The position numbers were made by a program, and so were the translations under genes. 64,000 bases of DNA from CAJQQK01 sp963696075 (GTDB taxonomy: Bacteria; Pseudomonadota; Alphaproteobacteria; Rhizobiales; Hyphomicrobiaceae), in assembly GCA_963696075.1 (NCBI GenBank), contig CAVOJD010000002.1, positions 186,001-250,000 on the forward strand. Direction: 5' to 3'. How positions within the stretch are numbered: position 1 is the first letter of the stretch; the number at the start of each line of letters is the position of its first letter. Shown in pieces: positions 17,425-26,743 of this stretch. A model generated the notes under the pieces. It made no database searches. It was not told the DNA's origin and saw only the letters and a program-made list of their open reading frames with translations.

Positions 17425-18090
17425 TCAGACCCGCACCACCACATCGATCGACTTGCGCGTGAATTCCTCGATGTAATCGATCAGCCGGTCCGACGCCTGC
17501 GCCGCCCGGTGGGCGTGGCCCGAGCGGATCGTATCGGCCAGGTCCGCGTGCAGCCGGGCACACAACGGCAGGTCGAGCACCTGCCGGTAGTGCATGTACC
17601 AGAACCGCCGTGACAGCCCATGGATCAGCTCCATCGCGTTGCGCGCATATGCATTGTGGCAGGCCGCAGCAACCAGCTCATTGAGATCCCGGTCAAGCCG
17701 CATGAACGTCACGTCGTCTTCCGTGATCGCCGTCTTCAGCATCCCCTCAGCAATGCCCCGAAAGCGCGCCCGGTCCTCCTCCCCCGCCCGCTCCGCTGCA
17801 AGCCGCGCCATCAACCGCTCCAGTTCGCGCCGCACGATCAGAAGCTCAAGCTGGCTCTTGACGTCGATCTCCGAAACCATGACGCCCCGGCGCGGAATGA
17901 CGACGACGAGCCCTTCCCGCGCGAGCTGTTGCAACGCCTCGCGCACCGGCGTCCGGCCGATCCCGAGCGCCTCCACCAGCACCCCCTCCGACAACACCTC
18001 CCCCGGCCTGAGCACCAGCGTAACGATGCGCTCCTCGATTTCATCGTAGGCCGCCTTCGTCAGCGATTTCCCGCCCGCCACTATCACCAT
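17425..18090 (-). CDS. GntR family regulator, FCD type (FadR subfamily)
   Basis: A 221-residue transcription factor. The winged HTH at about 10-75 ends in the recognition segment GIGRTPVREALQQLAREGLV; the C-terminal FCD ligand domain is helical, with metal-binding His/Asp expected in DRDLNELVAAACHNAYA. Such regulators answer to carboxylates. It is 16 bases downstream of the FAD-reductase gene, so they form one operon. The TRAP carboxylate-type transporter is divergent from this operon, which makes it a likely target, an inference from context. Confidence 0.88.
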   Translation of the reverse strand: MVIVAGGKSLTKAAYDEIEERIVTLVLRPGEVLSEGVLVEALGIGRTPVREALQQLAREGLVVVIPRRGVMVSEIDVKSQLELLIVRRELERLMARLAAERAGEEDRARFRGIAEGMLKTAITEDDVTFMRLDRDLNELVAAACHNAYARNAMELIHGLSRRFWYMHYRQVLDLPLCARLHADLADTIRSGHAHRAAQASDRLIDYIEEFTRKSIDVVVRV

Positions 18091-18106
18091 AGTCCTTGCC
18101 TCATCG

Positions 18107-19345
18107 TCACGGCTCGCCGGTCATCGCCTCAGTAAGGCCGATCTTTGGATCGCTGAGCCGGTCTTCATCCACCCGCGCCAACGTGGGCACCAGCCGCCGC
18201 GCCTGCATATAATCGCGCGGCCGGTTGATCGCATCGACCGCGATCAGCCGGCCATCCTTCAGATAGGCGACCGAAAACGAACCGCCCCCGACATCGCCGC
18301 GCACGATCTCGCGATCGGAAAACTGACTGAGCCCGGCAATCTGATACTTCACGTCATACTGGTCCGACCAGAACCAAGGCACCGGATCATATCGCTCCGC
18401 CCGCCCCAGCATCGCGTGCGCTGCAGCCTTGGCCTGATCAATTGCGTTTTGCACGGACTCGAGCCGCAACCGCCGCCCATACCGCCCACTCGGAAACGAC
18501 GCGCAATCGCCCGCGGCAAAGATCCCCGCCACACTCGCAGCCGTCGTCTCGTCGACCTCTATACCATTATCCACCCTGAGCCCCGCCCGCAGCGCCAGCC
18601 CGTCATTCGCCACCGCCCCGATCCCGATCAGCACCCAGTCACACCCGAACGCCTCATCCGTGGTCTCAACCACGAGCCCGCCCGCCTGAACCCGGTCGAT
18701 GCCCGTGACCGTCACCCCATGCTCGATGCGCACCCCGTTCGCCCGGTGCAAGCCTTCGAAGTATCGCGACACGACCGCACTTGTGGTGCGCGCCATCACC
18801 CGCTCGCCCGCCTCCAACACCGTCACCTCAAGTCCGAGCGCCCGGCAACAGGAAGCCACCTCGAGCCCGATGTAGCCGCCGCCGATGATGACGGCCCGGC
18901 CCCCCGCCTGAACGAGCGGACGCATCAAATTGACGTCGGCAAGGTTGCGGATCGCAAACACCCCCGAATGGTCGACGCCGGAGATCGCCAGTGGCCGCGG
19001 TTTGCTACCGGTTGCAAGCAACACCTGATCGAATGGAACTTCTGCACCATCCGCCAACTCCAGCCGCCGGTTCTCAGCATCCAGCCGGATGACGCCGTTT
19101 GAAAACTCACACGCAACGTCGTTCTCCTTGAAGAACTTGTCCGGCAGCAGCTTCAGACTGTCCCGCCCGACGTCACCTGCAAGATACTTCTTCGACAGTG
19201 GCGGCCGCTGGTACGGCGCATGCCCTTCTTCGCCAATCAGGAACACGCGGCCACGGAAGCCGCCGGCGCGCAACGACACCACCGCCTGCGCACCCGCCTG
19301 CCCCGCACCGATGATCACGATCGTCTTGTTCTGCAATGCGCTCAT
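18107..19345 (-). CDS. FAD-dependent ferredoxin/rubredoxin reductase-like oxidoreductase
   Basis: A 412-residue flavoprotein of the BphA4-type oxygenase-coupled reductase family. FAD binding: IIGAGQAGAQAVVSLR near the N-terminus and FAAGDCASFP near 290. NAD binding: IIGGGYIGLEVASCCRALG near 152. APYQRPPLSKKYL is typical of this group, and a reductase C-terminal domain follows. No ferredoxin or oxygenase gene is adjacent, so its partner must be elsewhere. It leads the operon with the GntR gene and is divergent from the TRAP transporter. ATG 19345 is chosen by N-terminal fit; the frame is open 19 codons further. Confidence 0.87.
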   Translation of the reverse strand: MSALQNKTIVIIGAGQAGAQAVVSLRAGGFRGRVFLIGEEGHAPYQRPPLSKKYLAGDVGRDSLKLLPDKFFKENDVACEFSNGVIRLDAENRRLELADGAEVPFDQVLLATGSKPRPLAISGVDHSGVFAIRNLADVNLMRPLVQAGGRAVIIGGGYIGLEVASCCRALGLEVTVLEAGERVMARTTSAVVSRYFEGLHRANGVRIEHGVTVTGIDRVQAGGLVVETTDEAFGCDWVLIGIGAVANDGLALRAGLRVDNGIEVDETTAASVAGIFAAGDCASFPSGRYGRRLRLESVQNAIDQAKAAAHAMLGRAERYDPVPWFWSDQYDVKYQIAGLSQFSDREIVRGDVGGGSFSVAYLKDGRLIAVDAINRPRDYMQARRLVPTLARVDEDRLSDPKIGLTEAMTGEP

Positions 19346-19730
19346 GCCTTGGAATACGCTCGTGCGCCCCCCTTCGATCGCACGCCGGATGCAAGCGCAC
19401 ACGCAGATGATCGGCGAATTCGGAACAGCAAGAGACTGATTAGAGCAAAAAAATGTGTGCGGCCAATTGTCAAGCGCCCGCTCTTCTGGGTTAAATGCTC
19501 ATGATGACGTCAGGACTGCTCCAGCAAACACCACCTCACAGCTCCAGCATCCTGCCTATCACACCCGCGGGCCGCATCTTGCGACCGGCACACCAAGGAG
19601 CCGACCGATCCGAAACGTTTCACCCAGCAACAAGAAACGAAGGACGCCACATCGGCCAACGATCGATTGAGCAACCAATAAAAACAATCGGCATTTTCCA
19701 AAAAGGTCAAAAGAGGAAGGACACCCACGA
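19346..19730. other. Divergent regulatory region, reductase/TRAP
   Basis: No gene was seen. The region has to hold the promoters of the reductase-gntR operon (leftward) and the TRAP operon (rightward). It is less GC-rich than the coding DNA, with an A-run near 19447. A purine-rich GAGGAAGGA is the ribosome binding site of the TRAP gene. No clear GntR operator palindrome could be chosen by eye. Confidence 0.45.
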
Positions 19731-20783
19731 ATGAGCTGGATGAAAACCAAAGCGGCACTCGCAGCCGTCGTCCTAGGGACAACGGCGTTTACCGCAACGG
19801 CCCCGGCAACCGCAGCCGAAAACTGGTCGATGGCAACGCCCTGGGGCGGCGGCCCTCTGCTTGAGTACCTCGCCAAAGGCATTGGCAAGGAAGTCGAACT
19901 CCTCACCAACAACGAGATCAAGGTCGAAGTCTTCCCCGGCGGCACGCTCGGCAAAGCCCTCAAGGTCACCGACACCGTGTCGAAGGGCGTGGCCAAGATG
20001 GGCCACAACTGGGCCGGCTATGACTGGGGCATCGATCGCACCGCGGTCCTTTTTGGTGGTTTCTCTGGCAACATGCCCTGGGAGAAGATGGCGCACTGGT
20101 ACTTCCGCGGCGGCGGCGCCGAACTCCTGATGGAATGGCGCATGGAAAAATTCGGCGTTGCCTCCATTCCCTGCGGCTCGCAACCGCCTGAAATCTTCCT
20201 CCACAGCCACAAGAAGGTTGCCACTCTTGCCGACTACAAAGGCATGAAGGTTCGCACCTCCGGCGCCTGGGCCGAGATTGCCCAGACGATGGGCGCTTCC
20301 ACCGTCATTCTGCCGGGCTCGGAAGTCTATCCCGCCCTTGAGCGCAAGGTCGTCGATGGCATCGAGTGGGGTACGCCCTTCATGAACGAGTCGGCCGGTT
20401 ACGAGAAGATCGCCAAGTTCATCGTCGTGCCCGGCATTCACCAGCCGAGCGCCTTCCACGAATGTCAATTCTCGAAGGCCGTCTGGGAAAAGCTCGACGA
20501 CCGCACGAAGACACTCATGAAGCGTGCCGGCCAGCAGTACTTCTTCAACTTCTGGCTCGAAGTTGGCCACAAGGATGCACCCGCATTCCAGAACTTCAAG
20601 AAGGACCCGAACGTCGAAATCGTCGACCTCGATGCAGAGTTCAAGGCCGCTGCAGCGAAGGCTACCGAAGAGTGGGCCGCCAAGCAGGGCGAAGGCAACG
20701 AGTGGTTCACCAAGGTCTGGGAACACCAGAAGGCCTATAACGCGACGTGGTCGGAATCGAACCGTTACCGCAACGTCGAATAG
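19731..20783 (+). CDS. dctP: TRAP transporter substrate-binding protein (DctP family)
   Basis: A 350-residue periplasmic binding protein. The signal peptide (about 1-29) has AALAAVVLGTTAFTATAP and cuts near ATAAEN. The conserved ligand-binding region is present: the Arg in YKGMKVRTSGAW near 180, and VVDGIEWGTPFMNES near 215, like the EW segment of the 2-oxoacid-binding TRAP proteins (TakP type). A carboxylate or 2-oxoacid ligand is therefore likely but not shown. First gene of a three-gene transporter operon. Confidence 0.92.
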   Translation: MSWMKTKAALAAVVLGTTAFTATAPATAAENWSMATPWGGGPLLEYLAKGIGKEVELLTNNEIKVEVFPGGTLGKALKVTDTVSKGVAKMGHNWAGYDWGIDRTAVLFGGFSGNMPWEKMAHWYFRGGGAELLMEWRMEKFGVASIPCGSQPPEIFLHSHKKVATLADYKGMKVRTSGAWAEIAQTMGASTVILPGSEVYPALERKVVDGIEWGTPFMNESAGYEKIAKFIVVPGIHQPSAFHECQFSKAVWEKLDDRTKTLMKRAGQQYFFNFWLEVGHKDAPAFQNFKKDPNVEIVDLDAEFKAAAAKATEEWAAKQGEGNEWFTKVWEHQKAYNATWSESNRYRNVE

Positions 20784-20924
20784 TGCGACACACCGGCGGC
20801 GGTTAACCGCCGCCGCCGGCCCCCCTCCCGCGCCCCCCTCGCGTGGCGCCGCCATGCCGTGCCCCGACAGTCCACTGTCTCGGGACACGCGTCCTCCCGC
20901 CACTTCCCCGACCTCGAACAATAA

Positions 20925-21476
20925 TTGGATGCTTCCGTGATTGTCCGTCTCATTCAGGGCATCGAGGCGTTTTCCGTCTTCATCGGCTGGATCGGAGCGT
21001 GGGTCATGGCCCCGCTGATCGCCTCGATGGTGTACGAAGTCCTCGCCCGCCACCTTTTCAACGCCCCCACCTTCTGGGCCTACGAGATCGGCTACATGCT
21101 GGCCGGCACCTGTTATCTGTTCGGCATGGCCTACTGCATGAAGCAGAAGGGTCACGTCCGCGTCGATTTCCTCTACGACCGGGTCGGCCCGAAATGGCGC
21201 GCAATCATCGACATCTTCGGCTACTGCGTCCTGCTCCTGCCAGGCGCGCTTTGGGTCACCTGGGGCCTCTACGAGTTCGCCGTCGAGGCTTATGTATCGG
21301 GTGAGGTTTCTGGTGAATCGGCCTGGAACCCCATCGTCTGGCCGTTCCGCACGATCTGGGTCATCGCCTACATCGCGCTCTGCCTCCAGACGATCGCCGA
21401 GATCCTGAAATCTTTCCTCGTTCTCTTTGGATACGCCGACGAGGAATTTATTGAACATCACGGAGCCGAAGTATGA
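20925..21476 (+). CDS. dctQ: TRAP transporter small permease (DctQ family)
   Basis: A 183-residue membrane protein with four hydrophobic segments (near 12-45, 55-72, 92-115 and 138-162) and the family motif FNAPTFWAYEIGYMLAG, where small permeases pack against the large one. The start is uncertain: TTG 20925 or GTG 20937 are in frame; an ATG at 20929 is out of frame. Its stop overlaps the start of the large permease gene by four bases (ATGA), the sign of coupled translation. Confidence 0.9.
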   Translation: MDASVIVRLIQGIEAFSVFIGWIGAWVMAPLIASMVYEVLARHLFNAPTFWAYEIGYMLAGTCYLFGMAYCMKQKGHVRVDFLYDRVGPKWRAIIDIFGYCVLLLPGALWVTWGLYEFAVEAYVSGEVSGESAWNPIVWPFRTIWVIAYIALCLQTIAEILKSFLVLFGYADEEFIEHHGAEV

Positions 21477-22789
21477 GCATTGAAATCGGCTTGTTGATGT
21501 TCCCAGCCTTGATGATCGCGATCTTCCTCGGGATTCCCGTGGCGTTCGCGTTGATGGGGATTGCCGTCTTCTTCGGCTACTACCGCTTTGGCGATGCCCT
21601 CGTCCATCAGCTCATCTCAAAAGTCGACGACGTCGCCTCCTATTACGTTCTCGCAGCCGTGCCTCTCTTCGTCTTCATGGGCGTGATGCTTGAGCGCTCC
21701 GGCATCGCGGAGAAACTGTTCGAGGCGATCCACCTGTGGACCCGCCGTCTGCCCGGCGGCCTCGCCGTCGGCACCGTCCTTCTCTGCGTTGTCTTCGCCG
21801 CTGCCTCCGGCGTCGTGGGCGCGACAGAGGCCGTCGTTGGCCTCCTCGCGATCCCGATCATGATGCGCTACTCCTACAACAAGGCGCTGATCTCCGGCAC
21901 GATCTGCGCTGGCGGCTCGCTCGGCACCATCATCCCGCCCTCCGTCGTCGTTGTCATCCTCGCACCAGTTGCCGACGTCTCCGTCGGCGATCTCTTCGTT
22001 GGGATGCTCATCCCCGGCTTACTCCTCGCCTTCCTCTACATCGTCTACATCATCGGGCGCTGCATCATTTGGCCGGAAGACGGCCCCCGCCTGCCGCCGG
22101 ATCCGAGCGATCCGCCGCTGCTCCAGAAGCTCTACATCACCGCCACGGCGATGATGCTGCCGCTGTTCCTGATCTTCTCCGTCCTCGGCACCATCGTCCT
22201 CGGCTGGGCCACCCCCACCGAGGCCGCCGCCATGGGCGCCATCGGCACAGTCATCCTGACCATCGCCTACGGCCAGTTCGACCTGAAGACGCTGCATGAA
22301 TCCTTCATGAAGACGCTACAGGTCACCGCGATGATCCTGACGATCCTGCTCGGCGGCACCATGTTCGCCGGCGTCTTCGTCGCCCTCGGCGGCATCAGCG
22401 CGGTTGAAGGCCTGACGGCGGCCGCCAACCTGACAGCAAATCAGACCATCTTCATCCTCCTCCTGCTCGCCTTCCTGGCCGGCTTCGTCCTCGACCTGAT
22501 CTCTATCGTCCTGATCATCATTCCGGTGGCGATCGCGATCATGCGCAAGATGGGCGTCGATGATGTCTGGTTCTGCATCATGTTCCTGGTCGTGATCCAG
22601 ACGAGTTACCTGACGCCCCCGATGGCACCGGCCATCTTCTATCTGCGCGGCATCTCGCCACCCGAAATCACGCTCGGCGACATGTACCGCGGCGTCATTC
22701 CGTTCATCGGGATCGAGTTGATCGTCCTGGCGCTGGTCTACTTCTTCCCGGCACTTGCTCTATGGTTGCCACAGCTCGTCTTCGGTTAG
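21473..22789 (+). CDS. dctM: TRAP transporter large permease (DctM family)
   Basis: A 438-residue permease with about 12 membrane helices that drives uptake by the Na+ gradient in this family. SGVVGATEAVVGLLAIPIM near 105 and CAGGSLGTIIPPSVV near 143 are family signatures, and TPPMAPAIFYLRGI near 380 belongs to the second Na+ site region. It overlaps dctQ by four bases and is followed by a strong terminator 40 bases after the stop, so the operon has exactly three genes. Confidence 0.94.
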   Translation: MSIEIGLLMFPALMIAIFLGIPVAFALMGIAVFFGYYRFGDALVHQLISKVDDVASYYVLAAVPLFVFMGVMLERSGIAEKLFEAIHLWTRRLPGGLAVGTVLLCVVFAAASGVVGATEAVVGLLAIPIMMRYSYNKALISGTICAGGSLGTIIPPSVVVVILAPVADVSVGDLFVGMLIPGLLLAFLYIVYIIGRCIIWPEDGPRLPPDPSDPPLLQKLYITATAMMLPLFLIFSVLGTIVLGWATPTEAAAMGAIGTVILTIAYGQFDLKTLHESFMKTLQVTAMILTILLGGTMFAGVFVALGGISAVEGLTAAANLTANQTIFILLLLAFLAGFVLDLISIVLIIIPVAIAIMRKMGVDDVWFCIMFLVVIQTSYLTPPMAPAIFYLRGISPPEITLGDMYRGVIPFIGIELIVLALVYFFPALALWLPQLVFG

Positions 22790-22828
22790 CCGGCACCCGG
22801 CCAGCCCTGCAACCAGGTCAGCAAACGC

Positions 22829-22865
22829 AAAGAGGCCGGACAAAATGTCCGGCCTCTTTATTTCC
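22829..22865 (+). terminator. Intrinsic terminator of the TRAP operon
   Basis: A 14-base perfect stem, AAAGAGGCCGGACA with its complement, a 3-base AAA loop, and T/A-rich sequence (TTTATTTCC) after it. It lies 39 bases after the large permease stop, between convergent genes, and could act in both directions because the stem starts with an A-run. Confidence 0.88.
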
Positions 22866-22904
22866 ACGCACGCCAACCGCGCCGCAGTCTCATTTCCCAT
22901 TCAT

Positions 22905-23675
22905 TCACCGCGCATCGCGATACGCCGCAATCGCCTTCCCGAACGCTTCGAATAGCGCCTTGTTGATCGGATTGCGCTGCGGGTCATACTCGGCATGCCA
23001 TTGCACCCCCAATGCGAACCCCGGCGCATCCTTGATGCTGATGGCCTCCACCGTGCCGTCTTCCGCCACCCCCTCGATGACAACGCGCGGCCCGGCCTTT
23101 TCCACCCCCTGTCCGTGCAGCGAATTCACCCGGATCGTCTCACACCCGAGGATGCGCACAAACACCCCATCCTCGATCAGCCGCACATCATGGCGATCCG
23201 CGAACACCACCTCCGGATCGGGATGGATCTCGCCGTTCTCAAGCCGCGGCATCCGGTGGTTCATCCGCCCCGGCAGATCCCGGATCTCGGGATGCAGCGA
23301 GCACCCGAACGCAACCGCCATCTCCTGCATCCCCCGGCACACACCAAACAGCGGCAAACCGCGCTCGACACACGCCTCCGACAGGCTGAGTGCAACCGTG
23401 TCGCGGTTCTCATCATAAGGCTCATACGCAGGCGCCGGCTCCGCGCGAAACCGCGTCGGGTGCACATTGGCCCGCGCCCCCGTCAGCAGCACCCCGTCGA
23501 CCACATCCAACAGCGCCTCGATATCCGTGATGTCCGGCACGCCGGCAAACATCAGCGGCAGCGCCCCGGCCACATCCGCCACCGCCCGCAGGTTCTTCTC
23601 CCCCACGACCTGTGCGGGAAACCGGCTCTCAAGAACACGGGCATTGCCGATAACGCCAACGACCGGTTTCGACAT
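22905..23675 (-). CDS. Gamma-glutamyl-gamma-aminobutyrate hydrolase family protein (peptidase C26)
   Basis: A 256-residue class I glutamine amidotransferase-like hydrolase related to PuuD. The triad is seen as Cys in LPLFGVCRGMQEMAVAFG (near 113) and His-x-Glu in GVQWHAEYDPQ (near 230). VNSLHGQGVE is family-typical. AGGGAGA is six bases before the ATG. Likely cleaves a gamma-glutamyl amide in polyamine or glutamine-type catabolism, but no other puu genes are adjacent. The PatB-type lyase gene is upstream on the same strand with a 117-base gap. Confidence 0.88.
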   Translation of the reverse strand: MSKPVVGVIGNARVLESRFPAQVVGEKNLRAVADVAGALPLMFAGVPDITDIEALLDVVDGVLLTGARANVHPTRFRAEPAPAYEPYDENRDTVALSLSEACVERGLPLFGVCRGMQEMAVAFGCSLHPEIRDLPGRMNHRMPRLENGEIHPDPEVVFADRHDVRLIEDGVFVRILGCETIRVNSLHGQGVEKAGPRVVIEGVAEDGTVEAISIKDAPGFALGVQWHAEYDPQRNPINKALFEAFGKAIAAYRDAR

Positions 23676-23792
23676 CTCAATTCTCCCTGACGCACCATCG
23701 TGCCTGAAGCATTGCCACCTGGAGCACCTGCATCAACATTCCGTCTTCAGCGCACACCGCGCCCTACCAGACCACCGCCTGCCGCAACCACG

Positions 23793-24974
23793 TCACCCCT
23801 TGAGGTCGCCAAACGCCGCGCCGAGACGCGCCACAGCCTCTTCGATCCGCGGGCGTGGCGTTGCAAAGTTGAACCGCAGCCGGTTTTCACCGCCCGGCCC
23901 GAACTGAGGCCCCGGGCTCGCGAATATCTTGGCGGTATCCTTCACCCGCGCCACGACGTCATCCGCAGCAAGCCCCGTACCATTGAAGTCGATCCACGCC
24001 AGATACGTCGCATCCAGCGGCATCGCCCGCGCCCCCGGCACCGCTGCTTCGATGCCCTGATGCAGCAGGTCCCGGTTCGCCTGGAGATACGGGATCAGCG
24101 CATCAAGCCACGCGTCCCCCGTCCGCCACGCAGCCTCCGTCGCAATCATGCCGAACGCGTTGTAGGAGCCGAGCCCCGCGGCGGCGATACGCTGATCGAG
24201 CCGCTTCTTCAGGTCCGGATTGGACGTGACACACGCCCCCACATGCGCCCCCGCCAGGTTGAACGTCTTTGTTGCCGCCACGCACGTGATCAGCCGATCG
24301 GCCACATCCGGCGCCGCAACAATCGTCGGCGTATGCTTCGCCCCTGCGAACACAAGATCACAGTGGATCTCATCCGACACCAGGATCAGGTCACGGTCGA
24401 CACAGAAATCCGCCAGCGCCACGATCTCCTCGCGCGTCCACACCGTCCCCCCCGGATTGTGCGGCGAGCAGAAGAATACAATCTTGGTGCGCTCTGTGAG
24501 CTTATCGCCCAGCGCCTCCAGGTCCATGAAATAGCGCCCCTGGCGCTCCTCCAGTTCACCATCCAGGATCACACGGTCATTGCTCGTGATGATCCGTCGA
24601 AACGCATGATAGGCAGGCGGAAACACAACGACTTCATCGCCCGGTTCGCTCAACGCCTGGATGATCAACCCGAGCCCGGACACGATCCCCGGCGTCGGAC
24701 TGACCCATTCCGGCTTCGGCGTCCATCCGTGCCGCCTGGTCATCCACTCACCCAGCGCCTCGGCCCAACTGCCCGTATCCGCATAGTAGCCGTAGGTGCC
24801 GCGTCCAACGAACGTATTGAGGGCCTCGACCACCCCCTCAGGCGCTGCGAAATCCATGTCCGCCACCCACATCGCCAATCCGTCCTGAGGATCGATCCCG
24901 GAAAGCTTGAACATGTTGTCCCATTTGGACGCATGCGTTCCGCGACGCTCGATCAGGCGGTCGAAATCGAACAT
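23793..24974 (-). CDS. patB: MalY/PatB family cysteine-sulfur lyase (aminotransferase fold)
   Basis: A 393-residue PLP enzyme. MWVADMDFAAPEGV near 35 and SPTPGIVSGLGLIIQ are hallmarks of the MalY/PatB group; the PLP Lys is in AATKTFNLAGAHVG (near 235); NPGGTVWTREE (near 172) has the cofactor-contacting Asn. These enzymes release H2S, pyruvate and ammonia from cystathionine or similar substrates. AAGGAG is 9 bases before ATG 24974, which fixes the start despite 64 more open codons that run into the tRNA region. Confidence 0.9.
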   Translation of the reverse strand: MFDFDRLIERRGTHASKWDNMFKLSGIDPQDGLAMWVADMDFAAPEGVVEALNTFVGRGTYGYYADTGSWAEALGEWMTRRHGWTPKPEWVSPTPGIVSGLGLIIQALSEPGDEVVVFPPAYHAFRRIITSNDRVILDGELEERQGRYFMDLEALGDKLTERTKIVFFCSPHNPGGTVWTREEIVALADFCVDRDLILVSDEIHCDLVFAGAKHTPTIVAAPDVADRLITCVAATKTFNLAGAHVGACVTSNPDLKKRLDQRIAAAGLGSYNAFGMIATEAAWRTGDAWLDALIPYLQANRDLLHQGIEAAVPGARAMPLDATYLAWIDFNGTGLAADDVVARVKDTAKIFASPGPQFGPGGENRLRFNFATPRPRIEEAVARLGAAFGDLKG

Positions 24975-25117
24975 GTAGGCAGGCTCCTTGATGGCAATTT
25001 CACGGCGCGCACGTGCGGACCCAAACGTGGTAAACCGCACGCCTCCGGCAGACGGCGCACTGCATCTACTCCGGCGGCGGCCAAAGTTATAGAATAAAAA
25101 AGTCGGGAGAGACAATT

Positions 25118-25203
25118 TGGTGCGGCCGAGAGGACTCGAACCTCCACGGCTTTTGGCCACTACCACCTCAAGGTAGCGCGTCTACCAGTTCCGCCACGGC
25201 CGC
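25118..25203 (-). tRNA. tRNA-Leu (anticodon GAG)
   Basis: An 86-base class II tRNA. Read on the minus strand, the acceptor GCGGCCG pairs with CGGCCGC, followed by encoded ACCA. The anticodon arm is CTACC, loop TTGAGGT, GGTAG, giving GAG. A short variable arm follows, and the T arm has GGTTCGAGTCC. The 5' end is at 25203. It lies between patB and lipB, both transcribed away from it or convergent. Confidence 0.95.
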
Positions 25204-25441
25204 ATCCGGGCCTCTTTCGAAGAAGCCAAGTCAAGGCGTCGGGTCATTGCCTTTCGCCAAGGCGCCTGCCATATCAAGCCGACAGACAAATTGCAAGACG
25301 AGACCGCTGACAAGACCACCTTTCTCGGCGAATTGTAAAATCCGCCCCGTTTGAGAACCCGTTTGCGCCCCTCTGGGCCGCCCCGCCGGGCTTGGCCGGC
25401 GCCCTGGCCAATTACTCGCCCCTTCGCCGCCCCCCCGTCCA

Positions 25442-26170
25442 ATGAACCGACAGAGCCGCCCCGTGACGTCACCAACACCGATAGGATGGGCAATCAGCCG
25501 TCACCCGGTTGATTACGCCACCGCCATCCATGTGATGGAGACCCGCGCGGCCGCCATTGCCGCCGGTGAGGCCCGCGAACTGATCTGGCTCCTCGAGCAC
25601 CCCCCTCTCTACACCGCCGGCACCAGTGCCCGCGACGCCGACCTCATTGATGCCGCCCGGTTCCCCGTCCACAAAACCGGTCGCGGCGGTCAGTTCACCT
25701 ATCACGGCCCCGGCCAGCGCGTCGTCTACACGATGCTCGACCTGCGCCGCCACCGCCGCGACGTCCGCGCCTTCGTCGAGAGCCTCGAGGCGTGGGTCAT
25801 CAACACGCTGGCGCGCTTCTCCGTTCGCGGCGAAATCCGCCCCGGCCGCGTCGGTGTCTGGGTCCCGGGACTTGGGGCAGACGGTGAGGAGGAAGAAAAG
25901 ATCGCCGCGATCGGCATTCGTGTCCGCCGCTGGGTGGCCTTCCACGGCCTGAGCCTCAACGTCGATCCGGACCTGACCCATTTTGCCGGCATCGTACCGT
26001 GCGGCATCGCCGACCATGGCGTCACCAGCCTCAAGGCCCTCGGCCACGACGTGACCATGGACGCGGTCGACGCAGCACTGCGCGCGACCTTCAGCGAGTT
26101 GTACCCTGACACCACCCTGGAGCCCGAACCGGCCCCCGATGATGCCGTCGAGGCGATGACCTGGACATGA
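25442..26170 (+). CDS. lipB: Octanoyltransferase LipB
   Basis: A 242-residue enzyme that moves octanoyl from ACP to lipoyl-accepting domains. LIWLLEHPPLYTAGTSA near 42 and the signature GRGGQFTYHGPGQRVVY near 77 are present. The acyl-enzyme Cys is in HFAGIVPCGIADHGVTSL (near 185), and the Lys follows in SLKALG. Gene length is normal. An insertion of charged residues, DGEEEEK, sits in the loop before IAAIGIRVRRW. Stands alone on the plus strand next to tRNA-Leu. Confidence 0.95.
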   Translation: MNRQSRPVTSPTPIGWAISRHPVDYATAIHVMETRAAAIAAGEARELIWLLEHPPLYTAGTSARDADLIDAARFPVHKTGRGGQFTYHGPGQRVVYTMLDLRRHRRDVRAFVESLEAWVINTLARFSVRGEIRPGRVGVWVPGLGADGEEEEKIAAIGIRVRRWVAFHGLSLNVDPDLTHFAGIVPCGIADHGVTSLKALGHDVTMDAVDAALRATFSELYPDTTLEPEPAPDDAVEAMTWT

Positions 26171-26237
26171 CCTGGACGCCAGGTCCAGCTAAGTCCGCCG
26201 AACAACAGCCATTCCGCCACCACGCAACCCGCGGGCG

Positions 26238-26633
26238 CTACTGAGCGGCAGGCGGCTTGCCATCTCCGCTCTGCGCCGCCTGGCCCCCGGCATCGCTTTC
26301 GGGCTTCTCGACAATCTCGCCGTCGAAGTAGACGAGCCCTCCCTCGATCGACAGCCGTTCGTTGCCCTCGATCAGGAAGTCGCGGTTCACATCCTCGTCG
26401 ATCCGGATAACGCACCCATCGACACAGAAGTCCCGGATCGAGCCGCCGGCCGGCACGTCGAGCTGGCGCCGCATGCTCTTCACCTTGACGGTAACGCTGC
26501 GGACAACGTCGTCACGGTTCTCGAGCACTTGCGCGCGCGCGCAATCGCCAGCGATTGCGCCGCCGACGATCAACACACCCGCCGCCAACGCAAGTCGGAT
26601 CACCCGGCCTGCCGATCCCTCGAACGTGTTCAT
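26238..26633 (-). CDS. Exported protein of unknown function
   Basis: A 131-residue protein. A signal peptide with IRLALAAGVLIVGGAIAG ends near ARAQ (residue 35). The mature part has one Cys pair spaced CVDGC near 72 and an acidic, Gln/Gly/Pro-rich C-terminus (EKPESDAGGQAAQSGDG). No family is recognised. A start seven codons upstream is possible. It is next downstream of the histone-H1-like gene, 110 bases away on the same strand. Confidence 0.65.
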   Translation of the reverse strand: MNTFEGSAGRVIRLALAAGVLIVGGAIAGDCARAQVLENRDDVVRSVTVKVKSMRRQLDVPAGGSIRDFCVDGCVIRIDEDVNRDFLIEGNERLSIEGGLVYFDGEIVEKPESDAGGQAAQSGDGKPPAAQ

Positions 26634-26743
26634 GTCGTCCAACTCCATGCGCAATAACCGGCCGTGGCGTCAGACGCCGCCACCGCTTCAACACCAGAGC
26701 ACGTCACAAAGACGTCAGAACTGTGGGCTCGACGCCAACCCGG

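Noticed and set aside
19773..21461. 562-codon open frame antisense to dctP/dctQ
   Set aside because: It mirrors the TRAP genes on the other strand; composition is dictated by codon bias, with no family motif and no binding site. The plus-strand genes are certain.
23700..25097. 465-codon open frame opposite the patB lyase gene
   Set aside because: Arg/Pro/His-rich shadow of a GC-rich gene; crosses an intergenic region and has no recognisable domain.
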